A stretch of DNA of 64,000 nucleotides from Pedobacter helvus (GCF_005925325.1 NZ_SRMP01000005.1:434001-498000), one strand, 5' to 3'; counted from the stretch's first letter, positions 26,168 through 34,956 are shown. Numbers and translations are program-made. Notes: generated from the letters alone by a model not told the origin.

Positions 26168-26330
26168 TTGGTTTCCGCAGGTAACGCTTCGGAATTAAAA
26201 GGGAATACAGTGTAAATCTGTAACTGTCCCGCAGCTGTAAGCTCTATAACTGTTTGCTAATCTTAGCCACTTTCTAATTGCAGAAGGGAAGGCCGCAAAC
26301 GGGGAGTAAGTCAGAAGACCTGCCTTTAGC
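26168..26330 (+). ncRNA. Cobalamin (AdoCbl) riboswitch
   Basis: The hallmarks are in the right order: GGTTTCCGCAGGTAACGC at the start, GGGAATACAGTG, AACTGTCCCGCAGCTGTAAGC, GCCACT, GGGAAGGCCGC and, at the end, AGTCAGAAGACCTGCC. This is the class of riboswitch that binds adenosylcobalamin and shuts off uptake genes when B12 is plentiful. The TonB receptor gene starts about 110 bp downstream, so it is the regulated gene. Confidence 0.95.
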
Positions 26331-26438
26331 ATTAAAAATTCATAGCTTTCGGGGATTGAAGCTAGGAGTGATGTACACTTATTTACGTACCATTTCCTGG
26401 TAAAACTGTTGGCTGTGATCGAAAGTCACAAACACAAC

Positions 26439-28307
26439 ATGAAGAAAAAAATTGCATTGCTTGCAGGCCTAGGGTTTGCACAATCGGTGGTTTTGGCACA
26501 AACAAAACCTACAGAGAGCGTAACCACGCTTAACGATGTCGTTATTACGACAACAAAAAACAACCAAAAACAATCGCAAACTGGTAAAGTAGCTACTATT
26601 CTTGGCCCAGAAGTGTTAGGCAAAAGCCATGGTAAAACCTTGCCACAATTGTTAGCGGAGCAAGCGGGAATTACCGTAACCGGAGCAACTAGTAATTATG
26701 CCGCCAACAAATCAGTATTTCTTAGAGGAGCAGGCAGTGCCTATGCTATTATACTTATTGATGGAATTGTGCAAAATGATCCCTCTGGCAACGGGGGCGC
26801 TTTTGATTTACGCTTGTTGCCTATCGATCAAATTGAACGTGTAGAGATTTTGCGTGGCGGGCAGTCGACCATTTACGGTTCTGATGCAATTGGTGGGGTT
26901 ATTAATATCATCACTAAAAAAGGTGCTAAGCAACCTTTAAATGTTTATGGGGTAGCAACTGCAGGAAGTTACGAGACTTACAAGGGAACAATTGGTCTAG
27001 AAGGCAATGTAAGTAATTTCGATTACAACATCAGTTATACGCATGTAAAGAGTGATGGGATTTCGGACGCAGCAAATCCAATGGGCAACACAACTACTTT
27101 TGATAAAGATGGACTAAAAACAGATGGAGTAAATGCAAAATTTGGTTTTAAGTTTAGTAATAATTTTTCAATAAATCCATTTGTAAGATACAATACAGGT
27201 ACTTATAACTACGATGATGGACCATTTACCGACGCTGCAAACTATTCTATTTTGAAAAATATTGCAGTAGGCGCAAATGCTGTTTATTTATTAAATACAG
27301 GTAAATTAACTTTAAACTATAGCCATCAGAAAACTAGTAATGATGTAAATTCTGCTTATCCAGCGTTGTTAGAGGGGCAAGTTAATTTCTTGGATGTTTA
27401 TTACAATCAGCAATTAGGCAAAAAACTTGATCTTTTATTAGGGGTAGATCATCGCGATATGAAGTTGCCAAGCGCTGCGGGAAATCCTAAAACGAATATT
27501 TTTGCAGGATACGGCTCGTTATTTCTACATGATTTAAGTGTGTTTAATTTAGAGGTTGGTGGCCGTTACAATAAACACGAACAATACGGAGAAAATTGGA
27601 CTTACACCATCACGCCGAGTATCAATTTGGTAAAGCAAGTAAAATTGTTTGGAAATATCTCTACCGGGTTTAAAATTCCTACCTTAACCATGCTGTTTGG
27701 CACTTTTGGTGCAAATCTAAATCTGAAACCAGAGAAATCTGAAAATTATGAAGCTGGAGTAGAGTTTAATTTTGCAGATGGGAAGTACACCCTGCGTGGA
27801 GCAGCCTATAAGCGTAATTTAACCGATGCTATTATCTACAATTATCCACAGGGCTACGAAAACCAAATCAGCCAAAAAACTAAAGGTTTCGAAATTGAGC
27901 CAGCGGTTAAACTGGGTGTTTTTAGTTTAAATGGTTTTTATAGCTATACCGAAGGTAACGAGTATAACTTTGTAGATAATGGGGTAGCAGATTACCTTTT
28001 CCGCAGACCAAAGCATACTTACGGCGCTACGGCTGGCCTACAAGCTACCAAAGATTTATTTTTGAGTGTAAATTACCGTTTTGTTGGTGGTCGTACAGAT
28101 GGCGACTTCAATAGTTACCCTGCAGCGGTAGTTAATTTGCCTTCGTATAAACTTTTAAATGCTTATGCAGAATATAGCTTGGCAAAATCGAGGGTTAAAC
28201 TATTTGTAGATACTCAAAATATTTTAGACGAAAAATATAACGAGATCTATGGCTACAACAGTTTAGGTTTTAACGTTAATGCTGGTGTAAGGTTTAATAT
28301 ACATTAA
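26439..28307 (+). CDS. btuB: TonB-dependent outer-membrane cobalamin receptor (BtuB type)
   Basis: The 622-residue protein has a signal peptide (ALLAGLGFAQSVVLAQ), a plug domain (LNDVVITTTKNN; LPQLLAEQAGITV; YAIILIDGIVQNDPSG; IERVEILRGGQSTIYGSDAIGG) and a 22-strand-type barrel ending with a C-terminal aromatic strand (GVRFNIH). The B12 riboswitch in its leader identifies cobalamin or a precursor as the ligand. I choose the ATG at 26439 because the frame opens at a TTG at 26409 that is inside the leader and would push the signal sequence in by ten residues. Confidence 0.93.
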   Translation: MKKKIALLAGLGFAQSVVLAQTKPTESVTTLNDVVITTTKNNQKQSQTGKVATILGPEVLGKSHGKTLPQLLAEQAGITVTGATSNYAANKSVFLRGAGSAYAIILIDGIVQNDPSGNGGAFDLRLLPIDQIERVEILRGGQSTIYGSDAIGGVINIITKKGAKQPLNVYGVATAGSYETYKGTIGLEGNVSNFDYNISYTHVKSDGISDAANPMGNTTTFDKDGLKTDGVNAKFGFKFSNNFSINPFVRYNTGTYNYDDGPFTDAANYSILKNIAVGANAVYLLNTGKLTLNYSHQKTSNDVNSAYPALLEGQVNFLDVYYNQQLGKKLDLLLGVDHRDMKLPSAAGNPKTNIFAGYGSLFLHDLSVFNLEVGGRYNKHEQYGENWTYTITPSINLVKQVKLFGNISTGFKIPTLTMLFGTFGANLNLKPEKSENYEAGVEFNFADGKYTLRGAAYKRNLTDAIIYNYPQGYENQISQKTKGFEIEPAVKLGVFSLNGFYSYTEGNEYNFVDNGVADYLFRRPKHTYGATAGLQATKDLFLSVNYRFVGGRTDGDFNSYPAAVVNLPSYKLLNAYAEYSLAKSRVKLFVDTQNILDEKYNEIYGYNSLGFNVNAGVRFNIH

Positions 28308-28418
28308 AATTTGCTTTACAGCCACTTAGGTCATAGTTTTTTAAAGAGTTTGGTCTAGGTGGTTGTATAAATTTAGAGAATTTTAAAGTGTTTCTTATAT
28401 TTACCAAAAAAAGTAATT

Positions 28419-29012
28419 ATGTCACATATCAAATTTAATCCACGCACTTTAGTTTTAATGGTTGTTATTTTGGCCATTATGCTGATGCGTGTGTTAATAG
28501 TTTTCAATACAGAGGCACTTAGCTTTGCTAATTTCTCTTCGGTGGGGGCTGTAGCACTGTTTGGCGGAGCATATTTTTCTAACAACATTAAGGCCTATTC
28601 TTTTCCTGTGTTAAGTTTGTTCATTACCGACATTTTATTTGCCAACACTATTTATAAAAGCTACAGCAATGGCTTTTTGTACGATGGCTGGTATTGGACT
28701 TATGCAGCTATCATTTTGATGGTAGTAGTAGGGAAATACTTATTGAAAAACATCACGTTAACTAATGGAGCTCTTGCGGCCATTGGGGTTACGGTTGTGC
28801 ACTGGTTGGTTTCTGATATTGGCGTTTGGTACAATAATCCTTCATTTACGCAAGACCTTGCTGGTTATTGGAACTGTTTGGTGTTGGCTATCCCTTTTGA
28901 GTTTAGATTTTTAGCGGGTACTGTAATTTATGGAGGGGTAATGTTCGGTAGTTTCCAGCTTTTAAAAGTAAAATATCCTGCGCTTCAGCGTAAAGAAATA
29001 TTATCTGCGTAA
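28419..29012 (+). CDS. Multi-pass membrane protein, DUF6580-like, in the cobalamin locus
   Basis: The 197-residue protein has five or six transmembrane helices and no enzyme motif. It starts MSHIKFNPRTLVLMVVILAIM and has conserved-looking FSSVGAVALFGGAYF and FPVLSLFITDILF. The family has no assigned function as far as I know (DUF6580). It follows the BtuB gene by 111 bp and is closed off by its own terminator (29045-29075). By position and size it could be an inner-membrane component of B12 uptake, like an ECF S subunit, since no BtuC/BtuD is present. That role is inference. Confidence 0.75.
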   Translation: MSHIKFNPRTLVLMVVILAIMLMRVLIVFNTEALSFANFSSVGAVALFGGAYFSNNIKAYSFPVLSLFITDILFANTIYKSYSNGFLYDGWYWTYAAIILMVVVGKYLLKNITLTNGALAAIGVTVVHWLVSDIGVWYNNPSFTQDLAGYWNCLVLAIPFEFRFLAGTVIYGGVMFGSFQLLKVKYPALQRKEILSA

Positions 29013-29044
29013 ATTTTACGTTCGCAAATTCTTTAATACACTGG

Positions 29045-29075
29045 TAGGTTTGCAAATATGCAGACCTATTTTTTT
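29045..29075 (+). terminator. Terminator after the DUF6580-like gene
   Basis: TAGGTTTGCA (29045-29054) pairs with TGCAGACCTA (29059-29068, one G-T wobble), with a 4-base loop, followed by seven T's (29069-29075). This marks the end of the riboswitch-btuB-DUF6580 transcript and rules out the in-frame ATG at 29058 as the start of the next gene. Confidence 0.8.
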
Positions 29076-29093
29076 GAATTTAAAATCAAACTG

Positions 29094-30029
29094 ATGAAAG
29101 TTGTCTCTTTTTTGCCAGCTGCTACACAAATGATGTACGAAATGGGTCTGGAAAATTACTTGCATGGCATTACTTTCGAGTGCCCAGCAGTAGCGCACTC
29201 ATTACCTAAAATTGTAAGATGTATTTTCGAAGGTAAAAATTATAGTAGTGCAGAAATAGACCAAATTTTTTCTTCTTATAAGCGCCAAGGCAAGAGTTTG
29301 TATTGGGTAGAGCAAGAAATTTTAGAGCAAATTGAAGCAGACCTCATTTTTACCCAAGATATTTGCGAGGTTTGCAATATAGATACCGAATGTACCTCTG
29401 CTGCGGTAGCTAAACTGAGTAAGCAACCAACGTTGGTGCCACTATCGCCCAATAACCTTAACGATGTTTTTGATGCTGCTTATACGATTGGAAAAGTACT
29501 TGGCGAGGAGACAAAAGCGCTGTATTACTTGGCATCACAAAAGGCAATTGTAGATGATATTTTACAGCAGCTACGTTTACATGGCGCACCTTTAAAACGA
29601 GTGATGCTAATGGAATGGATAGCGCCTATCTATAATTGTGGTCATTGGATCCCGTTCCAGATTGCCCAGGCTGGTGGGATAGATATGTTGTCGAACCCGG
29701 CAGGAGATAGCATTGTAACCGATTGGCAGAAGATAGTAAAATACGACCCTGAAGTTTTGGTCATAGCGCCTTGTGGCTTCACTAAAGAACGTACCTTAGA
29801 AGAACTTTTTCTACTTACCGAAAAACCAGAATGGAAACATCTTCTAGCGGTTAGAAACAAACAGGTTTTTGTGGCAGATTTTGAAATGTTTACCCAACCT
29901 AGCGTAGGCACATTGGTACAAGGTATACAAGCTTTGTCGTGTATGTTTCATCCAGAAATTTTTACTCCCAACCAAGTCCTGCAACAGAGATTTTTCAACT
30001 TTAGTGAGAAGTTGTCTGAGTTGGTTTAA
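29094..30029 (+). CDS. BtuF-like cobalamin-binding-fold protein without signal peptide
   Basis: The 311-residue protein begins MKVVSFLPAATQMMYEMGLE, like the start of the mature BtuF domain, and continues GITFECP, LEQIEADLIFTQDICEVC and YDPEVLVIAPCGF. ABC solute-binding proteins normally carry a Sec or lipoprotein signal, but none is seen here, and the start at 29094 is right after a terminator. The protein is therefore likely cytoplasmic, and may bind or process a cobamide instead of feeding a transporter. The sirtuin gene follows after 16 bp. Confidence 0.85.
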   Translation: MKVVSFLPAATQMMYEMGLENYLHGITFECPAVAHSLPKIVRCIFEGKNYSSAEIDQIFSSYKRQGKSLYWVEQEILEQIEADLIFTQDICEVCNIDTECTSAAVAKLSKQPTLVPLSPNNLNDVFDAAYTIGKVLGEETKALYYLASQKAIVDDILQQLRLHGAPLKRVMLMEWIAPIYNCGHWIPFQIAQAGGIDMLSNPAGDSIVTDWQKIVKYDPEVLVIAPCGFTKERTLEELFLLTEKPEWKHLLAVRNKQVFVADFEMFTQPSVGTLVQGIQALSCMFHPEIFTPNQVLQQRFFNFSEKLSELV

Positions 30030-30045
30030 CACCAAATTATTTGCT

Positions 30046-30735
30046 ATGAAAAAGAAAATTGTAGTATTAACGGGTGCGGGTATCAGTGCGGAAAGTGGCT
30101 TGAAAACATTTAGGGATGCCGATGGCTTATGGGAAGGTTACAATGTAATGGATGTAGCTACGCCAGATGCTTGGGAACGTAATCCCGAATTGGTGCAGCG
30201 CTTTTACAACGAACGTCGGAAACAGGTATTGGCTGCACAACCTAACGAGGCTCACTTGCTCTTAACTAAACTGGAAGAGGAATTCGATGTTTCTATCATC
30301 ACTCAAAATATAGATGATTTACATGAGAGAGCTGGTTCTGCAAATATTACGCACTTGCATGGGATCATTACTTATGCACAATCTTCTAAAAAAGCGTCTT
30401 TAGTTTACCCCATAGAGGGGGATGAAATTAAAATGGGAGAGTTGTGCAAGTGGGGCTCGCAATTGCGACCTCATGTGGTATGGTTTGGAGAAGCTGTACC
30501 GATGATTGAGAAAGCAGCGGAAATTTGCGCACAGGCAGATATTTTTGTCTTGATAGGAACTTCCTTAGCAGTTTATCCTGCTGCTGGCTTGATAGATTAT
30601 GTACCTAAAGCAGTTCCAAAATACATTATCGATCCTAAAATACCGCCAGTTGCTGGGCTAGGCAATGTAATAAGAATAGAGAAAAGCGCTACGGAAGGAA
30701 TGAAGGAACTGGTAGCTATCCTTGGTTTAAACTAG
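30046..30735 (+). CDS. Sirtuin NAD-dependent protein deacylase (CobB/Sir2)
   Basis: The 229-residue protein has the sirtuin NAD-binding motifs IVVLTGAGISAESGLKTFRD (residues about 4-23), ITQNIDDLHERAG and the catalytic His in ITHLHG, plus LRPHVVWFGE and LIGTSLAVYPAA. It removes acyl groups from lysines using NAD. The two CxxC pairs that bind zinc in most sirtuins are missing: between HLHG and LRPHVVW there is only one Cys (CKWGS). I believe this is seen in other Bacteroidota, but cannot check. I begin at ATG 30046, which fits the motif position. Confidence 0.93.
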   Translation: MKKKIVVLTGAGISAESGLKTFRDADGLWEGYNVMDVATPDAWERNPELVQRFYNERRKQVLAAQPNEAHLLLTKLEEEFDVSIITQNIDDLHERAGSANITHLHGIITYAQSSKKASLVYPIEGDEIKMGELCKWGSQLRPHVVWFGEAVPMIEKAAEICAQADIFVLIGTSLAVYPAAGLIDYVPKAVPKYIIDPKIPPVAGLGNVIRIEKSATEGMKELVAILGLN

Positions 30736-30747
30736 CTTTTAAAAAAA

Positions 30748-30780
30748 AACGCATGGTGGTTGATAAAACCATCATGCGTT
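30748..30780. terminator. Bidirectional terminator between the sirtuin and MFS genes
   Basis: AACGCATGGTGGTT (30748-30761) and AACCATCATGCGTT (30767-30780) form a 14-bp stem with one G-T wobble. On the minus strand the stem is followed by a run of nine T's (the As at 30741-30749), so it mainly ends the MFS transcript and perhaps the sirtuin one too. Confidence 0.75.
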
Positions 30781-30813
30781 CGAATATTAAAATAAGCTAC
30801 GTTAATGCTAATG

Positions 30814-32040
30814 CTAATGCTCCACGTAATCTAAATCTTTGCTAAATGTCTCCTTCAGCTGACTTAAAGCGATCAAAGAAATAACAATACAGATTACGCC
30901 CACTACCATTGCGCCTTCCAAAATTCCTAACTTATCTTTAAAAAACTGGAAACCTGTGGTAATCGCAATTAAGGAACCACGTACAAAATTTGGAACAGTG
31001 GTGGTTACCGTGGCTCTTAAATTGGTGCCAAATTGTTCTGCCGCAATGGTTACAAAGGTTGCCCAATAGCCAGATGCAAAACCCAATAACAAGCTTAATA
31101 AAATAAATCCCTCTGGTGTTAAGCCAAAAGAATAGAGATAAATACCTACAGAAACAGCGGTTAACATTAAGAAAATAAACATTACTTTTCTTCTAGATTT
31201 AAGTAGCTGCGATAATAAACCGGCTACTACGTCACCTATAGAAATACCGATGTAACAATACATGATCCCTTTTCCTGCATCTAAAATTCCTGTGGCATTT
31301 AAGGCCTTTCCAAACTCTGGTGAGAACGTGATTAATACCCCTACAATGTACCATAAAGGTAGGCCAATTAAGATACAGCACAAATACTTTTTAAACCTCG
31401 ACCACTTGTTAAACAGCATGAAAAAGTTGCCGCGTTGTATATTTTCGTTTTCAGTGGTTTCTTTAAACATACCTGATTCTACCAAACCAATACGTAAAGA
31501 AAGCAGGAGTAAACCCATGCCGCCGCCAATAAAGTAACTGGTTTGCCAAGTATAGCGAGCGCTAATTAATGCGGCCATTACCGCTCCCAACAGACCCACA
31601 CAGGCTACAATCATGGTTCCGTAGCCTCTGTTTTTCTTACTCATTGTTTCAGCTACAAGCGTAATACCCGCACCAAGCTCGCCAGCTAAACCTACACCAG
31701 CGATAAAACGGATAATGGTATATTGATCTACCGTAGTGGCAAAACCGTTAGCAATATTAGCAAGTGAGTAAGTAATGATTGATCCGAATAAAACACTTAA
31801 TCTACCTTTTTTATCTCCCAAAATACCCCACAAAATACCACCAACTAGCATCCCAAACATTTGGCTGTTGATGATGGTTGCACCAACACTTAACATATCA
31901 TCATCTGGTACACCTAAATCTTTTAAGCTTTTTACACGTACTACAGAAAATAAAATCAAGTCGTAGATATCTACAAAATAACCAAGTGAGGCTACTAGGA
32001 TAATTAGAAAAATGTTTTTCTTTTTAGTTTGTTCGTTCAT
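30814..32040 (-). CDS. MFS transporter (metabolite:H+ symporter type)
   Basis: The 408-residue, 12-helix protein has the family signature GILGDKKGRLSVL between helices 2 and 3 and RFIAGVGLAGELGAGITLVAE, typical of the metabolite:proton symporters. It likely imports or exports an organic acid, sugar or similar compound; the substrate is not known. It stands alone on the minus strand between a terminator and an AT-rich promoter region. Confidence 0.92.
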   Translation of the reverse strand: MNEQTKKKNIFLIILVASLGYFVDIYDLILFSVVRVKSLKDLGVPDDDMLSVGATIINSQMFGMLVGGILWGILGDKKGRLSVLFGSIITYSLANIANGFATTVDQYTIIRFIAGVGLAGELGAGITLVAETMSKKNRGYGTMIVACVGLLGAVMAALISARYTWQTSYFIGGGMGLLLLSLRIGLVESGMFKETTENENIQRGNFFMLFNKWSRFKKYLCCILIGLPLWYIVGVLITFSPEFGKALNATGILDAGKGIMYCYIGISIGDVVAGLLSQLLKSRRKVMFIFLMLTAVSVGIYLYSFGLTPEGFILLSLLLGFASGYWATFVTIAAEQFGTNLRATVTTTVPNFVRGSLIAITTGFQFFKDKLGILEGAMVVGVICIVISLIALSQLKETFSKDLDYVEH

Positions 32041-32182
32041 TTATAGTTTAAGTTTGATAAGTGAAACTACAAAAAATTTGTAACAAAAAACTAATTATTA
32101 AAAAAAATTAAAAAGAATATAAATATTTTTAAGTTTTAAAACAAACTATGCTAAAAAGTGAAAAGAGATGGCTATAAAAGTA

Positions 32183-33355
32183 TCATTCATTTTTCAACAT
32201 TAGGAAATTAATTTGCCTTGTTTCTTGTTTTAAACCTAAGCCCATTTCATCTAAAATTTGCAGCAATGAGTTTTTATCTTCTGGCTGAAAACTAAATTTC
32301 AAATCTAGTTTTTCGGTGTTGGCAGTTTCGTCTATCACCAATCTGCGTAAGCTACCGAAGCTTTCTAAAAATTCTGCAAACGCGGCTAAGGTAACTCCTT
32401 GCTGGTCTATGGCGCCGTGCCTAGCGAAGTATGTTCTATTGCCATCGGTATTTCGTTTTACCTTCGCAAATTTCTCTTGGTCGATGATAGAAAGTACACT
32501 AACCTCTCGTTGTTGTTTCACCATTTTTGCATTAACCCGATATTTTTTTGATAGCTCTTGCCTCAAGGTGTTTTCTAATTGGTCGCTTTTTGGTACAATA
32601 ATATCTAGACAAAAGGTTTCATCTCCCAATTTACCTAAACTATCAATAGCTCTGCTGTAAGGTACATCGCCAAAAGCCCTGCTAAAAATAGAAGTTAGTG
32701 AGGCGTTGATAAAAGTAAGTCTCCGCCCAGAGAAAGCTGGTTTATCGAGGTGTGAGAACATCATTCCGCCAGCACCTTTTATGGGTGGCTGCCATAAGAT
32801 TTTGTGTTTTACGTGATCATCGGCATAAAAATAATCCTTGATGTAATCTGTGGATAAGTTATCTTTTTTCTCTTCTAGATGTACTTCTTGCCCGTTCAAA
32901 ATACTATCTAACACCTGCGAAGTAATTTTTTCTGGACTTGTAACATTGATCAGTTTTCCATCGGCAGAGATCAAAACACTATGCGGAATTAACTGATAGG
33001 GAAAGTACTTTCTCAATAGATCGGCGGTGTCAATTGCAAACGCAAGGTCGAATGGTTTAGCCTTTAAAAACTGTGCTATGCGCTTTTCTGGTTCATTACT
33101 GATGGCAATTACCTGCAACTTGTCTTTGTATTTCTGTTGTAAATCTACCAAATGTGGCATAGCACTAATGCAAGGTCCGCACCAGGTGGCCCAAAACTCT
33201 AACCAAACTACTTTGTCTTTTAATTCGCTCATTGTTAAATATTTAGGTGAGTTGTTTACCAAGTCAAGGTTGAAATTAGGCACCTCAGTCCCTTTTTTAA
33301 CTTGTGCAAATACAGAGGTATTTAGCATTAATGCTATAATCACAATCTTCTTCAT
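32183..33355 (-). CDS. Exported TlpA-type thioredoxin protein with a C-terminal DUF3738-like domain
   Basis: The 390-residue protein has a signal peptide (IVIIALMLNTSVFA) and an N-terminal TlpA/AhpC-type thioredoxin domain: EFWATWCGPCISAMP with the CxxC active site at about residue 53-60, and LIPHSVLISADGKLIN. The second half (about 170-390), with LTFINASLTSIFSRAFG and VTLAAFAEFLESFG, resembles DUF3738, a domain fused to or next to redoxins in soil bacteria; its role is unknown. It acts in the periplasm, probably on thiols. It is divergent from the two-component system. Confidence 0.85.
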   Translation of the reverse strand: MKKIVIIALMLNTSVFAQVKKGTEVPNFNLDLVNNSPKYLTMSELKDKVVWLEFWATWCGPCISAMPHLVDLQQKYKDKLQVIAISNEPEKRIAQFLKAKPFDLAFAIDTADLLRKYFPYQLIPHSVLISADGKLINVTSPEKITSQVLDSILNGQEVHLEEKKDNLSTDYIKDYFYADDHVKHKILWQPPIKGAGGMMFSHLDKPAFSGRRLTFINASLTSIFSRAFGDVPYSRAIDSLGKLGDETFCLDIIVPKSDQLENTLRQELSKKYRVNAKMVKQQREVSVLSIIDQEKFAKVKRNTDGNRTYFARHGAIDQQGVTLAAFAEFLESFGSLRRLVIDETANTEKLDLKFSFQPEDKNSLLQILDEMGLGLKQETRQINFLMLKNE

Positions 33356-33401
33356 CGTCTTAATTTGTCCACAAACATCAAATAAAAGGATTGGCTTAAA
33401 A

Positions 33402-33437
33402 GTTAAGTAGGGTTAACTATAGTTAATTAGTGTTAAC
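33402..33437. promoter_or_regulatory. Four GTTAA direct repeats, 10 bp apart: likely response-regulator operator
   Basis: GTTAA occurs at 33402, 33412, 33422 and 33432, one per helical turn (agttaagtag, ggttaactat, agttaattag, tgttaactct). They lie in the divergent gap between the TlpA-type gene and the histidine kinase gene, just upstream of the kinase promoter. OmpR-family regulators bind tandem direct repeats about 10 bp apart, and one is encoded in this operon (34946-35632), so autoregulation, and possibly control of the TlpA-type gene, is a likely explanation. Confidence 0.65.
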
Positions 33438-33438
33438 T

Positions 33439-33473
33439 CTTGCTGATAAATAGAATTGTTGATGCTATGTTTG
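33439..33473 (+). promoter_or_regulatory. Promoter of the histidine kinase operon
   Basis: The -7 box TATGTTTG at 33466-33473 matches the consensus exactly, and CTTG at 33439-33442 is a plausible -33 box 23 bases upstream, directly downstream of the GTTAA repeats. The ATG at 33478 starts four bases after the box, so the mRNA would be leaderless. Confidence 0.55.
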
Positions 33474-33477
33474 TATC

Positions 33478-34956
33478 ATGCAAAGGCGAATTGTTTACAT
33501 TTTAGTGCTAATGACTTGCTGTATTACGCTAATCATCGGACTTCAAGTTTATTGGAATTACAGCAATTATAAAATCACGGTAAGCAATTTTAAAAAAGAG
33601 AGCAATAATGCTTTGGTTAGTGCCGTGAAAATTCAGCAGCAAAAACGCCTTGAAGAGATTGCCAATAAGATCAAACGTTTAATGGCTGATACTTCGTTTT
33701 TGACTATTACTTGCAATATCAATAATAGAGATAGTAACACAGTATTTGTCATAAGTGATACCCATCCGAAATTTAAGGAAGACACAGCCCGAAAAGTTAG
33801 CCTTTATAAAGTTGGAATGACTACGTTTACACAGCAGCTTAGGAAAATAACACCAGAAGCAAAGCAGTTATTCATCGATCATTTTATTAAAAATACGCTA
33901 CGTAGAGATTTACAAGAAGGAACTATCTATTATTATACCCAAGGTTTAGGCGATAGTATTTCTGCTGCAATGATCAACAATAAGTTTAATGCAAATCAGT
34001 TAAGTAAGATTTATGCCGAAGAGCTGGGTGCTAAAGGTATCTACACAGATGTCAAACTCGCATTTAGTAGAGCAAATGTAGCTGCGAGCTCTTTCCAAAC
34101 GAAAAAAGTGAATGCCTCGTTACTGCAGTATGGCAAACAAAATGTAGTGTACGGGATACTAGAAAATCCAAATCAGTATTACCTAAAAGAAATGAAATGG
34201 ATCTTGGTATCGTCTGTACTTTTGATCTGCATTGTAACCATGTGCTTTTACTATACGGCAAAAACTTTGCTTAGTCAGCAGAAACTAGCTTTATTGAAAA
34301 ATCAGTTTGTAAGCAACATGACACACGAAATTCATACGCCCTTGGCATCAATTAAGATTACTGCCGAAGCACTTCAAAAATATGATCTTGATAAAAATAG
34401 CACTTCAGAATACCTAGAAATTATTCAAAACCAAACAGACAAGTTAATTGATTTAACTAATCAATTGTTGAACAAAGCGAGGAATGAGCATTTTGAGCTG
34501 CAGGATTTTGAGAACTTAGCTTTGGACCATTTAATCAGAAATGTAATCAACCATCAAGCTGTTGAAGATAAGGTGAAAATCAATTATAACGAAAGCAACT
34601 TTCGGATAAAAGGAAATAATGTACACTTAACAAACGTATTCAATAACATTGTAGACAATGCGTTGAAATATAATCGATCTGAGATAAAACAAGTAGATAT
34701 CGACGCGATTAAGCGAAATCATATCATTGAAATAAGCATTTCAGATAATGGAATTGGCATTTCTGCAGAAAATTTGAAGTATATTTTTGATCCGTTTTAT
34801 CGCGTTACAGCAAACGAAACTCATGATGTGAAGGGGTATGGTTTAGGTTTAGATTATGCTAAAACTGTAATAGAAAAACATGGCGGCACTATTGAGGTGA
34901 GAAGTGAAGTTAACAAAGGCAGTACTTTTATCATTAACTTGCCCTATGAAGGATAG
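33478..34956 (+). CDS. Sensor histidine kinase (two-component system)
   Basis: The 492-residue protein has a transmembrane helix at about 5-23, a periplasmic sensor region, a second helix at about 240-263, and a kinase core. The H-box is SNMTHEIHTPLASIK with His283 as the phosphate acceptor; the usual Arg or Lys before TPL is His here. N-box (NIVDNALKY), G1 (DNGIGIS), F-box (FDPFYRV) and G2 (YGLGLDYAK) motifs follow. The 11-bp overlap with the response regulator gene shows an operon. Confidence 0.95.
   Translation: MQRRIVYILVLMTCCITLIIGLQVYWNYSNYKITVSNFKKESNNALVSAVKIQQQKRLEEIANKIKRLMADTSFLTITCNINNRDSNTVFVISDTHPKFKEDTARKVSLYKVGMTTFTQQLRKITPEAKQLFIDHFIKNTLRRDLQEGTIYYYTQGLGDSISAAMINNKFNANQLSKIYAEELGAKGIYTDVKLAFSRANVAASSFQTKKVNASLLQYGKQNVVYGILENPNQYYLKEMKWILVSSVLLICIVTMCFYYTAKTLLSQQKLALLKNQFVSNMTHEIHTPLASIKITAEALQKYDLDKNSTSEYLEIIQNQTDKLIDLTNQLLNKARNEHFELQDFENLALDHLIRNVINHQAVEDKVKINYNESNFRIKGNNVHLTNVFNNIVDNALKYNRSEIKQVDIDAIKRNHIIEISISDNGIGISAENLKYIFDPFYRVTANETHDVKGYGLGLDYAKTVIEKHGGTIEVRSEVNKGSTFIINLPYEG

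Noticed and set aside
28322..28362. Terminator after the BtuB-type gene
   Set aside because: CCACTTAG/CTAGGTGG can pair, but the loop is 25 bases and no T-run follows, so termination there is not supported.
29058..29093. Earlier start for the BtuF-like protein
   Set aside because: The ATG at 29058 lies in the loop of a terminator hairpin with a T-run, and the residues added are not signal-peptide-like.
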